Positions 26,064 through 38,612 of a stretch of DNA of 64,000 nucleotides are shown here, one piece after another. The notes beneath the pieces were generated by a model. That model was not told where the DNA came from, searched no databases, and was given only the letters and a program-made list of their open reading frames with translations. Location of the stretch: positions 2,414,501 to 2,478,500 of the forward strand of contig OZ037766.1 in the NCBI GenBank assembly GCA_964035545.1, given 5' to 3'. Position numbers and translations under genes: made by a program. The stretch comes from Bugula neritina (taxonomy: Eukaryota; Bryozoa; Gymnolaemata; Cheilostomatida; Bugulidae). Within the stretch, counting starts at the first letter, position 1, and every line of letters starts with the position of its first letter.

Positions 26064-26873
26064 AAGTTTGATGTTTTGATTCTGTGTTTTGATATATTTA
26101 CCTTACAACAATATCTCTGATAATTCAAGTATCAATATTAAAGATTATATTATACTCTTTTATAGTCATGGAAACATTTTCCTTTTTCATTTGACGCTAA
26201 TAAAACATCTATATTGACTTTTGGCTCACTGCGGAGTAATTGGTCAGCAAAGTTTAGTTCTCAGTTGAATTTAAATTTATCACACAGTGTTGTTGGAGAA
26301 CATTCATATTCTATGATAATTTCCCCGGGTTTATTCCTATAGCTGCGCATTAATTTATGACATATAGTGTAATATGCGTATTAGCTATTTAACAGTTGTT
26401 ACTATTTTTAAAATTGTGCTTTTTGTGTGTATTTTAATATAATTTAGTAACTTATTTGGCAAGAACCAGCCAGATAGGAACAATTATTATGCAAATAGAA
26501 TCTTTCTATTTTCATAAAGTAATAAAGAGTGTTGAAATGAATAATTTAGAAGATTGAGGCAGTCATGCAATTTGATCGCAATTTGAGGAAAAAGAAAAAT
26601 AATGAATGTTTTTGTAACTTATTTATGTGAAATAAGATTGAGGAAGTGAATATTATACATGATGGTCATCTAAGATATAATTTATAGCTAATTGATGTAT
26701 TTTCCTTACTTAAAAAACTGTACCAAATAATAAGAAAATAACTGTATAATAAAACAGCCAAGTCATGGCAGGGAATAACTCAAAAAGTATAAAAGAGAGA
26801 AAATATGTTTGGATAAATCATTCACTTGTTGAACATCAGTTGTACAGTCTGATCTACCTGAACTCAAAAGTAA
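26064..26873 (+). repeat. Inverted repeat B, right arm (promoter side of gene 3)
   Basis: Reverse-complement match of 24921-25728. Similarity stops at the splice donor of the untranslated first exon: intron 1 of gene 3 is unlike that of genes 1 and 2. Confidence 0.85.
26788..26795 (+). promoter_or_regulatory. TATA box of peptide gene 3
   Basis: TATAAAAG, followed by the conserved untranslated exon ending at 26869 (donor AAAA|GTAAGT). Confidence 0.8.
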
Positions 26874-27467
26874 GTTACTTTGTTATTTAATAGTATAGCT
26901 TTTTAAGCTATGTTGTGTAAAACCACTGACACTTGACTAAGTTTTCCTGCTGATTCCTTAAAAATATAAAGATTATAAAGATATGGTTTTATTGACACTG
27001 GAGGTTGACTCTTTTTATTCAAAGTATTATAGTATTTGTTATTTATTGTATTCTAATACAGAGCAATTTTAGGGTATTCTTTCTAGTGCATTTTTTTATT
27101 TTATTAAACGATTGCAAAAGTATATAAAATAATATAACACATAACAAATTAAATTTTTGACTTTTTTTTAGTACACGTCATTTTTAGTTTTTAAAACACA
27201 AATTCAAATGTCAAGAATATACATCTACTTCGAAAAAGTTTGAATTTTTTCAGAAAGTTCTCAAAAATATGCTATTAATTGCTCTTAATAAAAAAAATTA
27301 TAAAGTCAAACATAGAAAATCAGCAAAGTGTCCTTTTTCAGTTTCATCAGAATATTTTTTAAAACTTTTGGAGCAAGAAATAAGCTGATAGGTTACAATC
27401 TAATTCTTTCAATTGTTTGAAATGATAAATTGGCTAAACCTTCTTTTCACAGAACTGACACCTAAAC

Positions 27468-27686
27468 ATGAAGGTCATTGCAATCCTATTGGCTGTCTGC
27501 CTAGCACTTACCTCTGCTACTTACTACAACAACTATCTCTATGGAGGATACGGACTATCTAACTACAAGTACTACAACCGAGGTCTATACAACCGAGGTC
27601 TATACAACAATTACAGAGGATTCAACTTTGGCAAGGGCTATAATTTATACCCATCCAAACTCTCATCTTACTATGGAAGATACTAA
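27468..27686 (+). CDS. Tyr/Gly/Asn-rich secreted peptide, copy 3 (72 aa)
   Basis: Third copy of the family; the frame lies wholly in exon 2 (acceptor TTCACAG, exon start 27453; ATG 15 bases later). The signal peptide is identical to copies 1 and 2. A perfect 15-bp duplication at about 27577-27606 encodes the doubled YNRGL unit. About 16 of the 55 mature residues are Tyr. After the TAA a donor (near 27700, CCTG|GTATAA, or six bases later) and an acceptor (TTGTAG, exon start 27960) give a 3'-UTR exon as in copy 1. The coding exon is nearly identical to the other copies while intron 1 and the 3' flank have diverged, which suggests selection or conversion confined to the exon. Confidence 0.85.
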   Translation: MKVIAILLAVCLALTSATYYNNYLYGGYGLSNYKYYNRGLYNRGLYNNYRGFNFGKGYNLYPSKLSSYYGRY

Positions 27687-27999
27687 ATAGCAAAACCCTG
27701 GTATAAGTAAGTTAAAAGCAAAATCTGCAATAAAATCATAATGATAATAAATTTCATTGACATCTTTTTTACAGATTCAACTGTTATTGAAGTTTTCCTT
27801 TTTAAAAAATTGCAAAACAGCCTAAATTTTGCTGAGTATTTTAATTCTTATAATAGTATATCATTTATAAACTTGCATTATATTGTTAATCTCTGTAGAC
27901 CAATTTCTTCGCACCTTACACTATAATATAAGATATAGAATGTTTACCTTCTGTTGTAGAAAAATAAAAGGACATATTCTGGACGACTCTACCCCTGAC

Positions 28000-30900
28000 C
28001 CCTGACCCATGACCCTGGACTGCCTTACTAAAAACCTCGTAGTGTCAAACTTTTTAATATGCTTCCATATATCTTTCTTGTTGTTATTTGCTATATATTA
28101 ATGATTATAATTAACACTGAAATTTGTTGTGCTCTCATTTCTTATTGTTGATAAAGAAAATCAATTTAAATACATAGCTGCCTATTCTATAAAATAACTT
28201 CTCTCCCCTGTCACAAAACTTGCATCTTGATGTGAATTGCATCATTCAACTTCAATCTAATTAGGAGTTATGAGCTCGCGACACACAAAACTATTCAGTG
28301 AGACAACTCCCAATATTTCAACAGCTTCATTATAATCATATAATTTATACCAATATCAATTTTGTTCCGATATCATGATGATGTGTGAAAAGAAACACCC
28401 ACTATAGCCACTCAAATTTAGCTATATACGTAATTTAGAGCATATGGCATTGATAGCACAAGCAGTTATTATATTGCAAGTTCAAGGTTTAGGATAGTTC
28501 TTAAACTTATATGAATTAAACTAATGTAAACTATTTTGTGGGATTAATACCATGATGATAACTACAAGAGTTATAAGCAAAGTGTTATGTTATATGGTAG
28601 TTATTGAGACTGTTTGTGCAGATCCTGAATCTAAGCCATAAGAACTATTGTTTGCTTCCCTTTCAACAACTTTCAATAACTTACAATTCGCTGCTTTTAT
28701 TCTTTTTAAGCATTTCTGATACAATCCTAATTTATTTTAACTTGTAATATTTTCAGGAAATTGATATAACATTTTTTGTTATATGAAATATGTGTTTTTA
28801 TGATACACTGATGCTAAAAAAGTTTCAATTCAAATATTTATATATGTATAACTTGAATAGCCATCATAAGCTATTGAAAGAGCTTTAAAAATTTCTTTTA
28901 AAAGTATGATTGCCAAAGTTGAGACTTTAAAGGCACTAAGTTCTAGCCTCAATGTAAACAGTGTACAAGTGCACACAACTATAAAACATTTAGCCACAAG
29001 ATATCCATCACTTTGTAGATTTTAACACTTCATCTTGTGGTTTTGGTTTTTGGGTATGTGTTTAAATATACTATAAGCTATAAAATCTTTTTGAGTTTTT
29101 CAATAACTAAAGACTGAACCAACGGAAATGGGCACTTCGGAAGTACACAGTTTGGAGTTGTCAGATCAAGTATTAAAGGAAGCAGAGAAGCAGATGAATA
29201 AAGTAAAAGAGCACTAAGCACAAACAAATAAATAAGGAATGATAACATGTTAAATTTTCAACCATTCATAATACTTGGGCAATTATAAGTCTACTGCAAA
29301 CATTATTAAAAATTTGTTTGACTATAACATATATTATAGCGTTAGCTGTGGTTATTAATTAATACTTTTTAATTCAGTGAAACTCTAACATGATGACTTG
29401 CAAGTCATATTTTATATAGCAAAATGGTAATTATAGCTCTCTTTGTCAAATCATAAAAAGCGTTTAAAGTTACTACAATTAGGACAAACTCTATTGGCAT
29501 CAAATATTTATTAAAATTTTGACAGTTAACAATTTTTATCCACAGTGAAAATTAATTCTGGTGCTATATTTTGCATATTTTATTACACACTGTTGGTAAC
29601 AGAGTAAAATGCTATTTATCCATTATATCACAAATGTTTGTTGCCTTATATAAGCAAGCTCTAAGGTGTGTTGACTCAGATGTAGGTCAAATGACAAGGT
29701 CACACGACTTTTACTATCTCTTTAGTCGTATAATGAGGCTACAAAACTATATTTGGCAACTGGTTTGCTGAGATATTTGAATCTCCACCAAAGTATGTAG
29801 GCAACATAGTAATTTGCCAAAACTAGTTTTTCAGCTTGAAAATTTTTAAAATTCCAAAATAGTAAAAAAATCTAATCAAATGAGAATGGAAAATGTAAAA
29901 AATCATAAAGGATCACAGTGTAACTTAAGTTGATGAACATATTACAAACTTTTTAATATATGCCTTGGTGCAATTCTGATTAAATATTCTTTCTGTTTTT
30001 ATAAATGATAAAGAATATTAGATGTGATGTAATATATATGATATACTAAAAGATATTATAAGCTAAATACAAACTGGAATACCCTCAAAACTGTGTATAT
30101 TTCATTATTGTTTTAGTTAGCATTATGCAAGGTATTGAATATGTTCAGTTTATGTGGGTTTGATGACTAAATTCAAGATAATAAAAAGTAATATGATATT
30201 ATGTAAATACAAATGTATAATGAATTGAAGAAATATTTTGATATTTGTGTTACAGCTATACACAACAATGGTTAAAGCCAGTGACTTAAGAAGAAGTTTT
30301 ACAGATTTATTATTGTAAGCATAAAATGTCAGTACTCTAAAATCTTTATTTCAATATTTTCTTAATGTATATAATGTCATAAAAACAAAATAGACTAATA
30401 GAGACTTTCAAGATTAAAATGATGCTTAATTAAAAACTGTAAACTAATTAATGCTGAGTTTCATTTCACAGTTTAAATTTCAGCTTGTTAGAAAAACTTT
30501 CTAGACAGAGGTTTTTACTCTAAAGATTTGGTATAGCATAAAATTACAGCAAATCAATTTTCTAACCAAAGTATTATAAAATAGAAGAGGTTTTAAAAAT
30601 AGCCCTTTGAATTTTTGACATCTTGAAACAAATCATTTTAGCAATTAGCTGCCATTAAAGCTGTCATTAGAGCTGTCATTCTAAGTTGTCGGAAGTTTCA
30701 AACAGTAGGCCTGTGGTGTATACGTGACAAGGAAGAGAATGTTTTAAAGACAGACACACTGAAAATAGAAATAAATAAAAGAAGTAAACAAGGAAATAGA
30801 AATTTTTGCCTATAGCCTCTGATCATACTTTTATATCCTGTAATAAAGTTTGCACGATAACTTACACAACCTGAAAATAGATTTCTTTCCTGCATTAGAT

Positions 30901-31227
30901 TCACAGTTTTTGCAAGAGAGCATGCAGTAAAATGCTGCGTATGTATGCCACTGTCATAAGCTTTATTGCCCATTACTCTATATCATTGCCAATGTTTTGT
31001 CTAATTATTTATAATTTATGACAGCAAAAATTTGCATACACCTGTTTACTGTACAATTTTGAATTAGCTGTCCTAAAATAGTACCAGACTTTACATGTTA
31101 TAAAACTATTATTCTCTACAGGGCCTAAGCTAATGTGAAATAGTCTGTTCCAAAGGTTTATAACTCTTGCACATAGACCCTTCCAACACCAGTAGGTCTA
31201 TCATGATTTTGTACTATACAGAGTAAC
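28000..31227. other. Mostly non-coding region with one weak exon candidate
   Basis: The only coding-like item is 29116-29217: after an AG acceptor-like site, an open frame reading TEPTEMGTSEVHSLELSDQV... runs to a TAA followed by AATAAA at about 29225. It has amphipathic helical composition and could be a terminal exon, but no upstream exons could be joined to it. Another acceptor, ATG and donor set lies at 30256-30315. Neither is called as a gene. Confidence 0.3.
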
Positions 31228-31368
31228 CATGGTCTAGTCACTAGTGGTTAGAGTGCTGGCCTAAAAAAACGAGTGGTCTTATAGTAGCTGGAGTCCAAAC
31301 ACTGGCAGAGCATCCAGTCATAATTGCTTCTGTGCCACATTAGAAAAAAATTGTTAGCCCACATTTTA
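31228..31368 (+). mobile_element. tRNA-derived SINE, truncated copy
   Basis: Starts with an A-box-like tRNA head (TAGTGGTTAGAGTGCTGGCC), followed by GCATCCAGTCATAATTGCTT and TGTGCCACAT. The same order occurs, reversed, in the copies at 36595 and 56891. The body after TTAGCCCACATTT is missing compared with those copies. Confidence 0.7.
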
Positions 31369-33010
31369 AAAAATCTTTTCTACCACAGCAACTATGTAAA
31401 CTTGAATAAGCTTATTTATCAGGATTATGCATTGCTAAAAGGTTTTTATTTCTAATGCTAAAAATATGCTTGGTAGAACTTGCACTTGGTGTCAATAAAC
31501 TATCTAGATTATAGTTCCTGTTTTATAGTCATAACTTTAGCTGCTTCTGAATCCTTAAGCAGGCTTCAAACTGTGCTGCCATAGAGATAGTTAAACGCTA
31601 GCTCCATCATCATCAGATACTTTTTTGACGCTTCATTAGTTGGCCTATTGCAACAATTGTCACCCTAAGGCCTACACCAATGCTTGAAACTACTATATTG
31701 TAACTGCTCTTTAAAACAGTATATTTTGTTTAAGATAAACAATTTTCAGTATTAACAGCTTTCAATTTCATTTTAGAAAAAATAAATTATGCCACTCAAA
31801 GCTAATTTTCGAAGATTACAAAATGCATTAGGTATTCATTTGTCATATAAATTAGGTTTATCAGTTTTAATATTTTATGTGTTTTAATTTATAGCTTTTT
31901 TGCTCTTTATTCATTATATTTGTTTTCAATTTATATCAAATTATTTCATCATTATGAGTTGCATTTGTTGAAGTCCCAAATTCTAACTTTAGTTCAGTTG
32001 ATTTAGTATGACATGTATGTATATAATTTATTTCAGTTTTATTATTATAAAAGAAGTTTTAGCTATAATTTAATAATTCCGATTGAACATAAAATAGACT
32101 AAAAAATCTTTTTGGATTGTTAATCTAATACATGCACATTCTTAAAGTTTAAAAAGTGGTAAATACAGTATAATACATACAACAAGAATTAATTTTGAAG
32201 GAATTAATATAGCATGAAGGTATGGAACAATACAGTACAGCTGGCCTATGGCCTATAGGATATGAGATTGCATATATTAAAGATCAAATATACTCTTAAG
32301 AAATTTTACTTATAATTAAAGCCTAGAAGTTTTTGTATTTTTTATCATAATTTACCAAAATAATAATGCGATAAAACGAGTTCCATCTATTGATGGTGTT
32401 TTCACTGGTTCAGTGCATCTTTATCTTATATCCATTTTACTAAGAAGTATAATCTACTCCACCCATGAATCTTCTATGGGATCTTCTGGGCTTTTGTAAC
32501 AGTCAATGTTAATGTTTCATGGCTCTGGAAAAGCAAAGCAGTGGAAGTTGTCTTCTTTTGAGATATTGAAGTTACATGTGAGACTTAAGCTGCAAATCAA
32601 CAGTGAAAAATATTTAAAATACAGCATGTAAAAACATTATCTATCTACAAATGCAAGGAACTTTGTTTATAAAAGTATGTTATAGATAGTTGAACTGTGT
32701 GAAAAAGTAAGATTGAAGTATCAATGTTACTTTAAAATAAAACATGTCTTATAAAGGCAAATTTCAAAACAGAAAGCAATTCATAGTATGCCTGCAGTTT
32801 TGTTATGCTTTTAGAATAGAGATACAATATTTCAAATTTACTTTTAACTTTCAATTTAATTTGTAATCAAGTTGAAAACATGAAGCTGTAGCTGAGTAAA
32901 CTTTTTACTTGATTTATAGAGTTTGATCAGTTGGGGCTGTATATCTATTTCAGCCTTCATTCAATACCTTCTTAGCAGAAGTTCAGCTGTTTTATTATGC
33001 TTGTAGTGCT
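31369..33010. other. No gene recognised
   Basis: AT-rich DNA without a supported exon, promoter or repeat family. Confidence 0.45.
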
Positions 33011-33052
33011 GAGTTTACCCAGTGGTCACGTGGGGTAATCCCAGTGAGGGCA
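33011..33052 (+). repeat. Truncated tRNA-like repeat fragment
   Basis: GAGTTTACCCAGTGG and TAATCCCAGTGAG match the two ends of the tRNA-like unit at 33203-33285. The middle, which would carry the anticodon arm, is deleted. Confidence 0.5.
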
Positions 33053-33202
33053 GTTATTTTTCAAGCTATTTTGGCCTTTAATAAAGTGTAGTATATTGTA
33101 TATAATACTCAGAGGAAGTTGAGTGGCCAGTGGAGCCTGAAAACTGAAGGAGTAGTAGAGAAGCAGTGGAGTTCCTGAGAACTGGGTGGAATGCAGTGAT
33201 GT

Positions 33203-33285
33203 GTTTACCCAGTGGCTCCTGTAGTAAAATGGTAGCGTCTGCTTGCAAGCTGTCAGTAGCTGGTCCGAATCCCAGTGGGAGCAAA
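33203..33285 (+). repeat. tRNA-Cys-like sequence (pseudogene or SINE head)
   Basis: A GTAAAATGGTAGC A-box-like segment, an anticodon loop TTGCAAG (GCA, as in tRNA-Cys), a B-box-like TGGTCCGAATCCC, and acceptor halves GCTCC and GGAGC that pair. Extra bases in the variable region and a B box differing from GGTTCGAATCC argue against a working tRNA. It shares its 5' flank (TTTACCCAGTGG) with 33011 and 43636. Confidence 0.55.
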
Positions 33286-34400
33286 TAAGTTGCGTATACA
33301 ATGCTCACACCTGGCTTGCTAAAACCATTTAGTTGAGTTCAATAACTACACGAGTCAAAGCTCTAAAGTGTATTTGAAAAACAGCAGCTCCACCTACAAG
33401 TTTTTATCTTAACCAGTGTTCTTTTGTTACTATATCATATAAGAGTTACTGTAAAATATCTAAAGTAAAATTTTCATTCTTTTGAAAGAGTGTTAGTGCA
33501 TGTCACTACGTCTTAATACCTTAATTGTTGTGGTAATACATGTTTTGCTCGGTTTTATTCTATTTATAGTAGATGCATTTCAATTAAATTAGCAATAAAG
33601 CTTGGCAGAATCTTCCCCAGGTTTACTGTACTTATCATTAGCATATTATTAACTAATTGGTAAATGATTTTAAAAGAATAATACTAAATGGTGTCACGCA
33701 ATGCAAATATTAGGTTATAGGATAATGTATAATTCATGACAGAATAATGATACTAACATTGTCTCTCTTAAACCCATGCCAATTCAAATAAAATTTGATT
33801 TTTGAAAGTTAGCGGTCAATTTAAAGCATTTAAATACATAATAAGCTTTCAAAGCTATTTGTTTAACATATTAATAATAGAAGTTGAATATAAATTGTTT
33901 TGAACTCATGCTGCAAGTTAAACTTGTATATAAAGTTTCTTGCTAGTTTAAGGAGCTTTATCATAGCCCCTTAATGAAGAGTATCATAGGAGCATTAGTT
34001 CTCAGGCTAGAATAAAAAATAATAATAAGACATCTTTAATTTATTTGTTAAATATCATTAATCACTATTTTTTACAATAATTCATTTTTTACAAAGTGAA
34101 TTTTTTTTCAATTAAACTTTTTTGATAGTTTTGATAAATTAGCGATTAGTTGGAATGTGTCAGCTATCTAATAATCCAGCTGACATCAATATTGGTACAA
34201 GAAACGCATTACTATATTAAATAGTATAGAACGCATTTTTATAATTACAGTTATCAAAGCTGAAATATGACAAATTGATAACATGTATTTGCAAAGCATT
34301 TAATCAGAATAACTTCCTTGTGTTCTATAAATAAAAAATTATTAAAATATTTGGGGTTGAAGACATCATTTCTCTGAGAGCTACAATATGCACCCAAATG
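33286..34400. other. No gene recognised
   Basis: AT-rich upstream region of the Ser/Asp-rich protein gene; no exon or repeat is supported. Confidence 0.45.
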
Positions 34401-34401
34401 A

Positions 34402-34409
34402 TATAAAAG
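34402..34409 (+). promoter_or_regulatory. TATA box of the Ser/Asp-rich protein gene
   Basis: TATAAAAG followed after about 30 bp by an untranslated exon ending in AAATTT|GTAAGTA (exon end 34488), the same layout as the other secreted-peptide genes. Confidence 0.7.
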
Positions 34410-34831
34410 GCCAGCTGCAGCTCAGAGAAATTCAAACATCTCACAATATCCACTGCTGTACTCCAGTAATTCAGAAAACTCTAAATTTGTAAGTATCCAG
34501 TATTTAGCTGCAATTTACATTACTTGAGTTTAATAATTGTTGTTGTATTGTGCTCATAGCTTATAGATTTGAATTTTTAGAAAACTAATTGCTGGTTTTG
34601 CATTATATGTACCTTGAATCAAATTTCCATTTGAAAGTAAATTATTGAGTTGTTTATCAATCTATTAGTTTTAATTATTATTAAGATAGCTTTAATATTT
34701 CACCAATAAGTTCATAAGAACTTCTAAATTAAAAATGATCTTTTAAAAACTGCAGTTTGAACAAATAAAAACAAAAATTCAAACCAGTAAGTTATAAATT
34801 GGATATGAAACATCATTGTAGACTTTCCACC

Positions 34832-35122
34832 ATGAAGCTGTACATCCTAGCTCTATTCCTCTGCATTGCCGTAGCCAGCATCTCGGCTGGCTACATAAAA
34901 CCAGTTCACCGATATGGCAGCAGCTCTGGAGGAAGTCACTCTGGCAGCAGTGATTCTGGCAGCAGTGGTTCCAGCGACAGTGGAAATAGTGCATCAGACA
35001 GCTCGGACAGCTCAAATGGTTCGGACAGCGACAGCAACAGCGACAGCAAAGGAGACTCTTCCAGCTCAGATGACTCATCCTCAGGAGGAAGACTCTACAA
35101 ACCTTACAGCAAATACTACTAA
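34832..35122 (+). CDS. Acidic Ser/Asp/Gly-rich secreted protein (96 aa)
   Basis: The single coding exon is flanked by a 5'-UTR intron and a 3'-UTR intron (donor AAGA|GTGAGT after 35151, acceptor TTTTAG before 35567, AATAAA at 35711). The chosen ATG has a strong Kozak context (CCACCATGA) and starts a clean signal peptide (residues 1-19). An in-frame ATG at 34805 exists but would be removed if the acceptor TTGTAG at 34821 is used. The mature part begins GYIKPVHRYG, then residues 29-86 are almost only Ser, Asp, Gly and Asn with many SDS and SSD steps, and the end is RLYKPYSKYY. Dense Ser/Asp tracts are typical of phosphorylated calcium-binding matrix proteins; a matrix or mucus role is inference. 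Confidence 0.8.
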   Translation: MKLYILALFLCIAVASISAGYIKPVHRYGSSSGGSHSGSSDSGSSGSSDSGNSASDSSDSSNGSDSDSNSDSKGDSSSSDDSSSGGRLYKPYSKYY

Positions 35123-35716
35123 AAACCTGACCAGTACACTGACTTGAAGAAGTGAGTATAGTTTACAAATTTTATGTAATAAGTTAACGAAAATCAAAAA
35201 TGTTGTGTTAGCTAGTCAAGCAAACTTCATTGGTAGTCAAAGTATAATATACAGTCTGTTTAGGGGTTATACTTTATCGTACTCATGGCATTTAACAGTT
35301 TTCAACACATTGATTGCTGGAAAACCATAAACTTGACTATAAAATATGTTGTTGTTTAAATCATTTCACTGCTTTACTTCAAAGTATACAATACAAATTT
35401 CAATATAGTTATAGTAATTTTATATCTAAACTGGTAATTGTAATTAACAAGCAAAATTAGTTGTATAGTAAAAAGTAAAAATTTTTTGTTTAACAGAGAT
35501 ATTTCAAATATGCTTTACTAATTAATGTTTTTGGCTAGAAAGCTAATTTTATTTTGTGCATTTTAGATGCAGAAGTTTGGTAAATGGAAGAGTTTTCAAC
35601 CGATCAAGCCTCATCTTCTTTTAATTCATCTACAGATATATTTTAATTCAATTTATGTTTTTAAAAATATTTCTATTTTTCATTAGTTTCTTGTAATCAA
35701 CTTGATAAAAAATAAA

Positions 35717-36594
35717 GCTATTTCAAACTCCAAATAAATCGATTATTTTTCTGAAAGATGCACAACGGACACTGCATGATGAGTATAATGTAATCATAGC
35801 TCACAGCTTACAGCAATACTTTTGAAAAACTACACATAAAGACTGATCCCACCATACTAGGACAAAAAGTTGAACAATTGTCAAATTTTTCCAGAAGCTT
35901 TGCAAATAAATAATTATATGACAAATATAAGGTATGCAATTTGACAGTTAAATATAGCTGCCAAATCTATGTTCACATTTGCTATAAAGTTCTAATTAAA
36001 TCAAAACAGACAATCCTACACTTTTGGTGTTTTAGTTTGTAATGTGAGATTTACATTGTTATAGCAGCTATATAAGTTGTAACCAGTAAATTTTAAAGCC
36101 TATATATAATCTAGAATTAAAGTTTAAGCTGCTACAATATACTGCTGTTGATGTAAATTCTGATATTAAGGTACATTTCTTCAACATTGGAATTATTTTC
36201 AATTTTATATTAGCTTTTAGCCTTAGGCACAGCTGCCTGCTTTTTTCCTATTGGGTGAATCAGGACTAGTCTAGGATAGTATAAAGGTAATCTCATGGAC
36301 CCTAAACTATGGGGTTCTTTGTTAGGCATTCTACATCATAAGTCTGAAAAACAAATTAAAGCAAAGGATGGTGTTTATCTTACAGTAGCAAATCTTGCTA
36401 CTATTACACATGCTTGTTTGGATTATGTACGGTCTTTGTAAAATAGCTTTTCATTTCTATTTGATAATAGTTGCACCCATATGGTGTTGGGCAACTTCAA
36501 TATCTTCTATAGCTTTATTTCATATTGTATAATATAACTCTAATATCATCATACTACAATCTGCACATAACGCTTTCTATGTTATATACTACCG
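35717..36594. other. 3' flank, no gene recognised
   Basis: AT-rich DNA after the polyadenylation signal of the Ser/Asp-rich gene; no exon is supported. Confidence 0.45.
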
Positions 36595-36812
36595 CATACT
36601 CACACAAGTTTATAGTCACCATCCCTGTGAGATCCCCTGATGGAAAGAGTTTCTGTTAAATCAGGCTAAGGACTTATTCATATGTGGCACAGGAAAAATT
36701 ATGACTGAATACTCTTCCCAACATCACCAATGACTTTTAAAAAGGATTCATGAACTCTTGGATAGGGATTTACTAAGTCATCGCTCTAACCCCCTAGGCC
36801 ACGACTACACCA
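36595..36812 (-). mobile_element. tRNA-derived SINE
   Basis: Read on the minus strand: a tRNA-like head (GTGGCCTAGGGGGTTAGAGC), then TTGGTGATGTTGGGAAGAGT, a CAGTCATAATT and GTGCCACAT block, CTTAGCCTGATTTAACA, and a GGGATGGTGACTATA tail. The same blocks occur in the same order at 56891-57096, and the first part at 31228. The head, conserved central body and tail layout is that of a SINE. Confidence 0.75.
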
Positions 36813-38612
36813 TCCCATTCTGTATTAAAATATTCTTGTCAACTAATGTGAAAGAGTTTAATGGGCTAATAATGGTTACTTTTCTTTCTAGAGAAAACAC
36901 CATTTACCAACTCAAAACATTGGGCAGATAACTACCAATGCGAAATAGCATATTATTCATTTAAATACACATATACTAATCTGATTTTGAATCAGTGGTG
37001 TTAAATATGTAATCTAGGAATTTAGCTAGCTTTCTATGTGACACAGTGTATAGACTAAGCAACCTACCCTGTCATGGTTATAAGACAAAGATAAACTTCC
37101 AGCCAAAATGAAATTTCTGAACTATACTTTGAAGATGCCTGAGCTGTGCCATCAGCATAGTTTGATTCACTTTCTAGCCACTATCAGCTATAGCTACATA
37201 TTCTCACCTATCTCTGCTTTGTCCTGTTTGGGTAGTGAGGCTATAGCTATATATGTCAACTTTAGTTATTAAACAAAAATAGAAAACATTTATATGGCGC
37301 AGACTGCAGACATTTCATTATATTAGGAGACAAGCCTAATTGCATTAAATTTTATTAATTATAATTATATATAAACATATTATAACAGCCAAAATTCTTC
37401 TCAGTGCCATAATTTGCAATAGCATGTATAGAGATAAAAATATAATATGGTTGTTAGTAGCTTTTAAATTTCACATAGCATATACTATGGCCACTCAATA
37501 AAAATTAGCACTAACACTACTATGGTCTTATAGCATTCATAGCACCCTATAATGCATGTCCCATGGGGCTACAGCTGATGGAGGTTGAGAACTAATTAGA
37601 AAAATGATTGCATAAGAGTATTTAGCAAATGAGGAATTGTGAAACTGAAACTGTGTTGATACAGTTGTTGGTCACTTGCAGTCATGCTTTGGTTCTCCTT
37701 GCACCAATGTGCAGTGAAGATTGCAGCAGACAAAGATATTTTGTGTCAGCAGAAAATTAATAAGAATTTAAACACATGCACCCAAATTAGTACAGACAGT
37801 TTAAAACAATTGTTGATTGTCATTAAGTAGTCTGCAATGATAGACCTGAAAATTAATTAATTGCAAAAGATTAATGAGATTGCATTATGTTCCATAAAGA
37901 GTTTTGTTTAGGCATGTGGTGCTTTAGTTTTGGTATCTCCTTGATGGCCTTTCAGACAATGTGATGGGTATTCAATTACATTTTAAAAAAAAATATGTGT
38001 CATATTTGCTCTTGTGTAGAGCTAGTGAACTTGTCAAGTGAAAATTGGCATCACATCTCATCTGCAGCTGAGTGTGTTCACAGATTTTTCTAATAAATGT
38101 TTTTATCCTTATTATCAGAGATAAAGTTTGAAATATTTGTAGATTATTGTTGTTCAAATAATTATATTCTGTCTAGCGCATTCACAATGCTATTAGACTT
38201 GGTTCAAATAAGGTAACTGAATTCCAGTGACCAGTCAATATTCCAAAGGCCCATTAGTCTGAAAGCTCATTGGTTAGGTTATTAAAATAAAACTGGTATT
38301 ATTTTTATTGTGTAAGCCTATATATAAAGTGTACCTAAAAGGTTTCAGGTTGAAGCCCCAAAGCCATGTAAAGGACTTTCCATATGTGCCTGTGTGCATA
38401 TGTACTAAGCAAGTATGTATGGATCAATAAATTTATGGAACATGAAATTTATAATATCAAATATAAATTCAATTCAGCACATATGAGCACAAAATTTAAT
38501 GTAACATGAAACTGTTTAAGCATAAAATCCTTAAAAATATGTAGATAGTAGCTAAAGTATATATAGGAATGTCTTAACACTGCATGAGTGAATGGTCTCA
38601 GATACTCTTTAA
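36813..38612. other. No gene recognised
   Basis: AT-rich DNA. A GGTTGAGAACTAATTAG string near 37588 resembles hAT-type element ends but has no visible partner. No coding exon is supported. Confidence 0.4.

Noticed and set aside
34779-35147. Overlapping frames (Cys-rich on minus, Ala/Thr-rich on plus)
   Set aside because: Shadow frames of the Ser/Asp-rich codon repeat; the chosen frame has a signal peptide and Kozak context.
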